Below, one piece after another: positions 21,861 to 27,439 of a DNA stretch of 27,439 bases. The notes under the pieces are model-generated. The model was not told the origin of the DNA. It made no database searches and saw only the letters and a list, made by a program, of their open reading frames with translations. The stretch spans positions 121,822 through 149,260 of the forward strand of contig DOPM01000046.1 in assembly GCA_003513495.1 (NCBI GenBank), read 5' to 3'. Position 1 is the stretch's first letter, and each line of letters starts with the position of its first letter. Both the position numbers and the translations under genes were made by a program. Source of the DNA: Desulfosporosinus sp. Its GTDB lineage: Bacteria > Bacillota > Desulfitobacteriia > Desulfitobacteriales > Desulfitobacteriaceae.

Positions 21861-22880
21861 TTGAAATTTGAAGAAGAATATCCCTCGTTGGAATCATTTT
21901 GGAGAGTAGTAATCCTGTTCGGCAGAAATAGTGCATCTTATAAATTTTCGATGGCTAAATCATTAATCGAAATTATACCAAGTGGTAAGTCCTTTATCAC
22001 CTTGGAAGAACTAGCTGTTCCATTTTCAAAAAATCTAATATCTCACTTAATGATTAATGATAAACAAGCGACTTCCAAATCAAGCAATATGCTAAGTACT
22101 TGTAGGCAATATATTGCAGGAGAAATTTCACATGAGCAACTGATCCAAAAAACAGTAAAATATGGTTTTGTAAATGTTCTTGATGCGTTTCATGTGGTTA
22201 ATCAAGATGATATTCCAGTTAAATTTTTCGAAAACGATAAGAAAGCAAAGCAAAAAGGAATTGTCATTACCGATGATTTGTTCAAACTAAAAGAAACAAA
22301 TCAATTCCCTAATTTGAATTTTGAGGTTGAAGCCAGATGGCGATTAGTTGAAACTGCATGGTCGATAGGGGTTGCACCATCACTTTTGCAGGTAAAATTT
22401 GAGGAAGAAACAAATCTCTTTTACCTAAAAGATAATCAGCGAAGAATAGATGTCACTTCGGGTCGTGATGCATTAAACGGATATCAAAAAGGAAAGTGTT
22501 TCTATTGCTTTGATGATATTACTATTGATCCTTTTTCAGAAGACTTGGCAGATGTTGACCACTATTTTCCGCATATTCTCCAAAGTGAATTGAACGTCAA
22601 TTTAAACGGGGTCTGGAATCTCGTGTTAGCGTGTAAATCTTGCAATAGGGGTGTAAATGGTAAGTTCGCCAGAGTACCCAAAGCAAAATTTCTTGATCGC
22701 TTACACAAACGCAACAGCTTTATGATTGACAGCCATCATCCTTTGCGTGAGACTCTGATTAATCAATCAGGTAAAACGGAAGCTGACAGGGCAAGATTTT
22801 TGAGTGAAATTGACAAGCAAGCCATAAATAAACTTATACATCGATGGCAACCTGTATATGAGTTTGAAGCCGTGTTTTAA
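21861..22880 (+). CDS. HNH endonuclease
   Basis: A 339-residue protein with a C-terminal HNH nuclease: CFYC (213-216), DVDHYFP (D233, H234), and CKSCNRG (258-264), the Cys4-type variant with the D-H catalytic pair. The first 200 residues form a helical domain with no name that I know (SASYKFSMAKSLIE, ITLEELAVPFSK). TTG 21861 has AAAAGAGGAC about nine bases upstream. It follows the methyltransferase by 28 bases and is closed by a strong terminator at 22952. The pair could be a restriction-like or nucleic-acid modification system, although the methyltransferase does not look like a DNA enzyme. Confidence 0.76.
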   Translation: MKFEEEYPSLESFWRVVILFGRNSASYKFSMAKSLIEIIPSGKSFITLEELAVPFSKNLISHLMINDKQATSKSSNMLSTCRQYIAGEISHEQLIQKTVKYGFVNVLDAFHVVNQDDIPVKFFENDKKAKQKGIVITDDLFKLKETNQFPNLNFEVEARWRLVETAWSIGVAPSLLQVKFEEETNLFYLKDNQRRIDVTSGRDALNGYQKGKCFYCFDDITIDPFSEDLADVDHYFPHILQSELNVNLNGVWNLVLACKSCNRGVNGKFARVPKAKFLDRLHKRNSFMIDSHHPLRETLINQSGKTEADRARFLSEIDKQAINKLIHRWQPVYEFEAVF

Positions 22881-22951
22881 ACCTACTGCCAGTTGCTAGG
22901 CATAGGCAGAACAACACTATATATGTGTGTTGATATATATAAATCTCAGGC

Positions 22952-22982
22952 AAAAAAGAAGGGATAATTACCCTTCTTTTTT
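22952..22982 (+). terminator. Terminator of methyltransferase-HNH operon
   Basis: Twelve perfect pairs: AAAAAAGAAGGG (22952-22963) with CCCTTCTTTTTT (22971-22982), seven-base loop. Works in both directions. Confidence 0.85.
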
Positions 22983-23255
22983 GCTATAGAGGGTATACAT
23001 GACTCAAAATCAAGTGAAAAGTGATAATTGGGCATAGTACATCTTAATTCATCGAGAAGTTATTTTGATGTTGCGACTGATTTTATTTCCAGTTATATTG
23101 TAACAATTTGCGTCTTTTTTTGTTTCTTAACGTAAAAATTGGAAGGACTTCTGCGATAGAAGCAGAAATTTGTTAAGTGATGGATAATATGGAATATGCT
23201 AAGGGAACTAAACTTAAGGCGAAATAAGAATTTGCTTACCCCATATCAAATGTAG

Positions 23256-23384
23256 GTGATTAAAGAATTAGAACTCAGCACGTGCGGAATACATAAGAAG
23301 AAGGCTGAAGTGGCTAAACATATCGAAGCTAACCGATGTCCTAGGTCTCGTGGTGAGTTAAATATAAGAGAGGAAGGGTTGTAG
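23256..23384 (+). CDS. Possible 42-codon ORF
   Basis: GTG 23256 opens MIKELELSTCGIHKKKAEVA and 22 further residues, lysine-rich and mildly coding in appearance. The GTG is part of a TAGGTG string and no separate ribosome binding site is evident. Its first bases, AGGTGATTAAAGAATTAGAA, closely match the SD-like units in the 4.1-kb leader, so it may be a relic of a duplicated gene start. A 15-codon ORF at 23180-23227 precedes it. The rest of 22983-23460 holds nothing recognisable. Confidence 0.25.
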   Translation: MIKELELSTCGIHKKKAEVAKHIEANRCPRSRGELNIREEGL

Positions 23385-23466
23385 TGAGGTTCAATGTAAA
23401 TGTGTAGAACTTTCATGTATTTAGTTGATTTAGAATTATCTTACCAATCATAAGGAGGACGAAAGA

Positions 23467-24951
23467 ATGAAGATAAGTGAGATATATAATTTACAAGTAT
23501 CACAACATGAATTGGATTTTGTCGATGTTGATTTAGATACAGATTGTCATTTATATATAGATCCTTTTTTAATTGCTAATTCCAAAAGCCAATGGTGTAT
23601 CCAAGTTGATATGATAATTAAAAGTTTTTTTAATGAATTTAAGACTGCAATGTTAAAAGAAGATTATGAAAAGGCAAAAGAACTATTCCTTTTTATGGAA
23701 GAGCCGAAAGAAAACTGTCTAGGTGTAAGTAAAAAAGGTACTACTAATGGCAAAGGAGTTGGTAAATTAAATACTCAAAAAATAGTAGATAAAATTATTG
23801 AAAGTAATGCTATTGAAGATAACTTGGTTAACAATATTGAGGATATTATTATTTTTGTTGAAGATATAGATCGGGATAAATTATCAGATATGGTAACTAA
23901 TATAATTAGAGAAAAACTAATTGAGTATACTAAAATCCAATGTAATTTATGGGGTATACAGATGCAAAGACAAGAAACAAAACCTTTTTGGGATGCAACA
24001 GCGAGGAGATGGGTTTATTCGGAAGAAGATTTATTAATTACCAATAATAGAGAGATCTTGTTGATTCCCAAAGCAATAGTTAGTCCTATTAAATTGTATG
24101 AAGCATCGCAATACAAATGGTTTCATATAGTCGAACAAGAAAGAATGTTCCACTTACAAAGAAGAAGTTCATTAGTTAAACTCAAAACCTTAAAAAATGG
24201 GAGTAAAAAATACTATCTTCCTAAAAAAGATGTTCATAATGATATTAGGAATCAGATCTTGAGAGGTGAATATCTCAATACTAAAGATTATATTCGTAAA
24301 TACACTCAAAGATATCCAGAGTTATTTTGTAAGTTTATTGATAAATGCAAAGTGAATGTTAATTCGTTAACAAGTGATTTAATTGCAGATCAAATAGATA
24401 ATTATGATGTTAATTTAGTTATAGAAAACCTAATAGAAAGATTAAAAAATATTCCTGTAGGTAGAGAATATGCGTCAGAATTTCATCATTATGTTAAGTC
24501 GCTGTTAGAAATTATATTCTATCCATATTTAATTAACCCGATAATTGAAAGAGAAATACATAACGGCAGAAAAAGAATTGATATAATAATGGATAATAAT
24601 GCAAAAGATAATTTCTTTTTTAACTTACACAATATCAATAAAATTTTTTGCCCTTACATATATATAGAATGTAAAAATTACGGAAAAGATGTCGCTAATC
24701 CAGAAATTGATCAACTTTCTGGACGCTTTAGTTCAAGTAGAGGTCAGTTTGGTATTTTAATTTGTAGAGCATTAAAAGATGCCGATTTGTTCATTAAAAG
24801 GTGTAATGATACTTATTCGGACGGACGTGGATTAGTTTTATATTTGACCGATGAAGACATTATCAACATGTTACAAGCTATTAAAGAAGACCAATATAGC
24901 AAAATATGGACTATGCTAGAAGATAAAAAGAGGAAAATAGTACTTGGTTAG
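23467..24951 (+). CDS. PD-(D/E)XK nuclease-like protein
   Basis: A 494-residue soluble protein. The C-terminal third has a restriction-endonuclease-like core: a helix with glutamate (SLLEIIFYPYLINP), then RIDIIMD (D372), then YIYIECKNYG (E401, K403), the D-Ex K pattern, followed by a helix (EIDQLSGRFSSSRG) and the strand FGILICRAL. The first 300 residues carry no motif I can name (begins MKISEIYNLQVSQHELDFVD). ATG 23467 follows AAGGAGGA. The gene is monocistronic, with a terminator at 24979. A single-protein defence nuclease is the most likely class; the enzymatic role is inferred from the motif. Confidence 0.62.
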   Translation: MKISEIYNLQVSQHELDFVDVDLDTDCHLYIDPFLIANSKSQWCIQVDMIIKSFFNEFKTAMLKEDYEKAKELFLFMEEPKENCLGVSKKGTTNGKGVGKLNTQKIVDKIIESNAIEDNLVNNIEDIIIFVEDIDRDKLSDMVTNIIREKLIEYTKIQCNLWGIQMQRQETKPFWDATARRWVYSEEDLLITNNREILLIPKAIVSPIKLYEASQYKWFHIVEQERMFHLQRRSSLVKLKTLKNGSKKYYLPKKDVHNDIRNQILRGEYLNTKDYIRKYTQRYPELFCKFIDKCKVNVNSLTSDLIADQIDNYDVNLVIENLIERLKNIPVGREYASEFHHYVKSLLEIIFYPYLINPIIEREIHNGRKRIDIIMDNNAKDNFFFNLHNINKIFCPYIYIECKNYGKDVANPEIDQLSGRFSSSRGQFGILICRALKDADLFIKRCNDTYSDGRGLVLYLTDEDIINMLQAIKEDQYSKIWTMLEDKKRKIVLG

Positions 24952-24978
24952 TTTGTATGTGATGTGAAGGTGTTTTTG

Positions 24979-25005
24979 TGAGAGGGGGACTCCCCTCTCA
25001 TTTTG
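24979..25005 (+). terminator. Terminator of 23467 gene
   Basis: TGAGAGGGG (24979-24987) pairs perfectly with CCCCTCTCA (24992-25000), four-base loop, then TTTTG. Confidence 0.85.
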
Positions 25006-25128
25006 TATTGGTACTTTTAGGATTTCTTAAGGGGAGTTCCTAGAGATTGCCTGTAAACACGTTGAGCAAATATAAACTATGAAGGAAAGGAAGCTAATTC
25101 GTCGAATTCTCTACAAGAGGTGAAAATT

Positions 25129-25458
25129 ATGAATAGTTTAGTTCAAACAGTTGTGGAATTTAGAGATAATCGTAATTGGAAGCAGTTTCATAACCCTAAA
25201 GATTTAGCCATATCATTAACTTTGGAAGCAGGAGAGTTACTTGAGAACTTTCAATGGAAAACAAGCGATGAAGGGGTAAAAGTAAATTACCAAAAGATTA
25301 AAGAAGAATTAGCAGACGTAATGATATACGCCTTACTGATTTCTCACGAGTTAGGAATCGATCCTGAACAAGCAATTCTAGAAAAGGTAAGAAAGAATGG
25401 GGAGAAATACCCTATAGAAAAAGCCTATGGGTCTAATAAGAAGTATGATGAACTATAG
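25129..25458 (+). CDS. MazG-type nucleotide pyrophosphohydrolase
   Basis: A 109-residue protein of the MazG/RS21-C6 all-alpha NTP-PPase superfamily, which hydrolyses (d)NTPs to monophosphate and pyrophosphate. The metal-binding pattern E33-x2-E36 (EAGELLE) and E60-x2-D63 (EELADVMIY) is complete, and the WKQFHNPKDLAISL opening is typical of the small dCTPase-like branch. ATG 25129 lies six bases after AGAGGTG; the GTG at 25120 falls within that site. A 14-codon basic ORF (MKERKLIRRILYKR, 25079) ends on the same ribosome binding site. The HNH gene follows within 20 bases, implying joint transcription; nucleotide-pool depletion or sanitising is possible. Confidence 0.85.
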   Translation: MNSLVQTVVEFRDNRNWKQFHNPKDLAISLTLEAGELLENFQWKTSDEGVKVNYQKIKEELADVMIYALLISHELGIDPEQAILEKVRKNGEKYPIEKAYGSNKKYDEL

Positions 25459-25477
25459 AAGGGGGGGATTGTTATCT

Positions 25478-26338
25478 ATGAGTCAAATAATATTACAACC
25501 TTGTGGGAATAAATTCGCAGAAAAACATTACCAAGATACGATTGCTAACCCAGTTCCACTATCTAAAATAAAACCATTTCTTGATTCGGAAATATTTGAA
25601 AGACTTGAGGAGTTTTACCCAGAAAAGATGGTTCAAATATGGGGTGTAAATCCTGGGACAACAATTGCTAACGAAAATAAGTGGCTTAGAATAAAATCTG
25701 GAGATATTGTATTATTTTCGGCTAATAAGCGTATTTTCTCATCGGGCATAGTAACCGACAAACTTCATAACAAGAACCTTGCAAAAGAATTGTGGGGAAT
25801 GAATGATGACAATCAGACATGGGAGTATATTTATTTTCTCAAGGATATAAATGAACAAAATATTGAAATAACAGAGTTTAACCAAGCAGTTGGATACGCC
25901 TCTAATTATGTTATTCAAGGATTTAGTGTTCTTGACGGTGAAAAAAGTGCAAAAGCAATTGAGGATTTAGGACTTATTCAGAATATGATTCCTCTTAAAA
26001 TATATCAAGAAAACCTCGAAAAAAAGATCAAACATTCTAGAAATATCACTAGACAAGAAAGGCTAAATAGATTAGGAAGATCAAATAAACTTCCTAAAAT
26101 TATTCAGACAATGTCTAATCAGTACCAGAGAAATCCAGATGTGATTGTTGAAGTCCTATTAAGGGCAAACGGTAATTGTGAGAAATGCGGTAATCCTGCT
26201 TCATTTATGAGAGCTAGTGATGGATCACCATATTTGGAGGTTCATCACAAGATATTTCTTTCCGAAGGTGGTGAGGACACAGTAGATAATGCTATTGCCT
26301 TATGTCCTAATTGCCATCGAGAAGTGCATTTTGGTTAA
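25478..26338 (+). CDS. EVE/PUA-like domain HNH endonuclease
   Basis: A 286-residue protein. The C-terminal 55 residues are a McrA-type HNH nuclease: CEKC (234-237), VHHK (H256, H257), CPNCH (276-280) and H284. The region from about 50 to 165 looks like an EVE/PUA-like base-reading fold: WLRIKSGDIVLFSANKRIFS, then LWGMNDDNQTWEYIYFL and the aromatic VGYASNYVIQGF. Such fusions recognise modified bases and cut the DNA, as in type IV restriction. ATG 25478 is about ten bases past a run of seven G residues; the TTG at 25469 is too close. It follows the MazG gene by 19 bases and ends in front of a new promoter. Confidence 0.72.
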   Translation: MSQIILQPCGNKFAEKHYQDTIANPVPLSKIKPFLDSEIFERLEEFYPEKMVQIWGVNPGTTIANENKWLRIKSGDIVLFSANKRIFSSGIVTDKLHNKNLAKELWGMNDDNQTWEYIYFLKDINEQNIEITEFNQAVGYASNYVIQGFSVLDGEKSAKAIEDLGLIQNMIPLKIYQENLEKKIKHSRNITRQERLNRLGRSNKLPKIIQTMSNQYQRNPDVIVEVLLRANGNCEKCGNPASFMRASDGSPYLEVHHKIFLSEGGEDTVDNAIALCPNCHREVHFG

Positions 26339-26360
26339 TATTCAAAATAATGACTACGTT

Positions 26361-26369
26361 TGATATAAT
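26361..26369 (+). promoter_or_regulatory. Extended -10 promoter of gp88-like gene
   Basis: TGATATAAT (TG 26361-26362, TATAAT 26364-26369), with TTCAAA 17 bases upstream as a weak -35. Confidence 0.6.
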
Positions 26370-26409
26370 TGGGTGATTATATGAGCTTTCAAGAAAGGGG
26401 ATATTGATC

Positions 26410-27045
26410 GTGCCACCTAAAATTAGTGATAAAAATAAGAGGCTGAAGCCTAATGGAACAAGTAGATTTTTGATTTGGAGTATACCACCAGAAACAACAT
26501 GCCCTGAAAGAACTAAAAAATGTAGCAAAAGGTGTTATGCAAAAAAATCTCGATATCCAAGATTAGTATCTAAGTTAAAGGAGAATCTAGCAGAATCTGA
26601 GGATGAAAATTTTGTACTTAATATGGTGGAAATTATTTCGGAAAATCTAAGAAAAGATAGAGCTGGTAAGAAAGTTTACTTTAGAATTCATGAATCAGGT
26701 GATTTCTACGACCTTAATTACCTTAAGAAATGGTTAGAAATTGCAAGTAAGTTTCCAGAGGTTACTTTTTTAGCATATACTAAATCAGTTAAATTGATAG
26801 ATCAAGTTGGATTGGATGCTATCCCTAAAAACCTTGTTATCCGTTATTCGGTTTGGTCTGATACAAGTCCAAATGATTTGAAGATTGCAACGGATTTAAA
26901 GCTTCCGATATTTGCAACCGTTGATAAAAGCGTTGTTGGAGAAGAAGCTATATATAAAGACTATACAAAATGTATAAGTAACTGCCAATTATGCAAAAAA
27001 TGTTATTCCTTGGATGTTCCTAAAATTTCGGAAGATGTATTTTAA
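26410..27045 (+). CDS. Gene product 88 (gp88)-family cysteine-rich protein
   Basis: A 211-residue protein resembling mycobacteriophage gene product 88. Conserved elements are CPERTKKCSKRCYAKKSRYP near the N-terminus, then FRIHESGDFYDLNYLKKWLE, TFLAYTKS, VIRYSVWSD, and a C-terminal cysteine cluster CISNCQLCKKCY. The cysteine spacing suggests an iron-sulfur or zinc site, but the function of the family is unknown. GTG 26410 lies nine bases after AAAGGGG; the TTG 26404 is only three away. It has its own promoter and a loose link to the nearby MazG/HNH pair. Presence in phages suggests horizontal transfer. Confidence 0.75.
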   Translation: MPPKISDKNKRLKPNGTSRFLIWSIPPETTCPERTKKCSKRCYAKKSRYPRLVSKLKENLAESEDENFVLNMVEIISENLRKDRAGKKVYFRIHESGDFYDLNYLKKWLEIASKFPEVTFLAYTKSVKLIDQVGLDAIPKNLVIRYSVWSDTSPNDLKIATDLKLPIFATVDKSVVGEEAIYKDYTKCISNCQLCKKCYSLDVPKISEDVF

Positions 27046-27166
27046 TTGAGTTTTTACATCAACATTTGTTAAAAAAGGGATAAGTCCAATTGAACCTCTA
27101 AATTTTGGGGTGAAATGTTTTAAAATTATTGATTAATCTAAAGTAATTAAAGAAAGGAGTATTTAC

Positions 27167-27415
27167 ATGAGTGACAATTATATTTTTAATGATGTAAACA
27201 TTGAATGTCCTGTATGTAAAATAAGTAATCTAAGGGGTCTAAGGAAAGATGAAGATACTAAAAATGTACTATACCGTTGTAAGAGTTGTTTAAGAACTTA
27301 TTACCCAAATTGGAGTACAAGTACTGAAAATGGCATTTTCTATCATTATGATATTCTGGAGGATACTGACACTAAAGAACGATATGCAATAAATAAACTA
27401 CCTGTTAAGGATTAA
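27167..27415 (+). CDS. Zinc-ribbon protein
   Basis: An 82-residue protein with CPVC (about residues 14-17) and CKSC (about 38-41) in a two-knuckle zinc ribbon, then an acidic, tyrosine-rich tail. Family otherwise unrecognised. It may be a nucleic-acid-binding accessory protein. ATG 27167 follows AAAGGAG by about eight bases. The preceding gp88-like gene ends 122 bases upstream. The window ends 24 bases after the stop; a short ATG ORF (27418) runs to the edge and is not called. Confidence 0.72.
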   Translation: MSDNYIFNDVNIECPVCKISNLRGLRKDEDTKNVLYRCKSCLRTYYPNWSTSTENGIFYHYDILEDTDTKERYAINKLPVKD

Positions 27416-27439
27416 ATATGCGAATGTCAAGAAAATAGT

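Noticed and set aside
21242..22880. Classical type II restriction-modification system
   Set aside because: The methyltransferase lacks the DNA-methyltransferase catalytic motifs, so the pair is not called restriction-modification.
25079..25123. 14-codon ORF before the MazG gene as a leader peptide
   Set aside because: No ribosome binding site and no repeated or regulatory codons; its stop overlaps the MazG ribosome binding site, which may be chance.
1..27439. CRISPR arrays, rRNA and complete insertion sequences
   Set aside because: No regularly spaced repeats, no rRNA-like blocks and no transposase with terminal inverted repeats were seen on either strand.

Overview
The window looks like part of a low-GC Firmicute (Bacillales-type) plasmid or plasmid-like mobile element. 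The reasons are AT-rich sequence, strong AGGAGG-type ribosome binding sites, frequent TTG/GTG starts, sigma-A-like promoters, an SPbeta LigB-like DNA ligase, a candidate iteron origin next to a candidate replication gene, several tyrosine recombinases and their relics, and no housekeeping, rRNA or tRNA genes. These assignments rest on reading motifs by eye; no database search was possible.

Layout. 1-3.3 kb: a tyrosine recombinase behind short direct repeats, a minimal ATP-dependent DNA ligase on the minus strand, a small DUF5658-type membrane protein that seems to start at CTG, and a frameshifted ParB-domain relic. 3.3-7.5 kb: the likely plasmid core. It has an XRE repressor with divergent promoters and operator-like palindromes, a structured leader with repeated ribosome-binding motifs, three unknown helical proteins, an AT-rich region with inverted and tandem repeats, and a winged-helix-like candidate initiator whose first codons appear frameshifted. 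7.5-15.2 kb: an accessory region with a GHKL ATPase carrying a PD-(D/E)XK-like tail, an AP2-domain homing-endonuclease-like gene, a P-loop ATPase with a C-terminal zinc ribbon, and debris of integrase genes. A 33-bp sequence occurs at 10246 and 15107 with one mismatch, and a diverged copy lies between them.

15.4-18.9 kb: a DUF2971 gene behind an attenuator-like leader, a train of very small membrane-protein ORFs (some with odd or broken starts and stops), and an HNH nuclease. 19.1-22.9 kb: a complete XerC/D-like recombinase, two small unknown genes, and a methyltransferase/HNH nuclease pair. 23.4-27.4 kb: a PD-(D/E)XK nuclease-like protein, a MazG-type nucleotide pyrophosphohydrolase, an HNH nuclease with an EVE/PUA-like reader domain, a gp88-family cysteine-rich protein, and a zinc-ribbon protein.

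Taken together, the replication/control core on the left is followed by a long cargo zone dominated by nucleases and NTPases of the kind found in anti-phage or anti-plasmid islands, arranged mostly as single genes each with its own promoter and terminator. The best candidates for an undescribed system are the GHKL-ATPase/nuclease (8076-9986), the P-loop ATPase cassette between the 33-bp repeats (13326-14867), the EVE-HNH/MazG/gp88 group at the right end, and the 494-residue PD-(D/E)XK protein (23467-24951).
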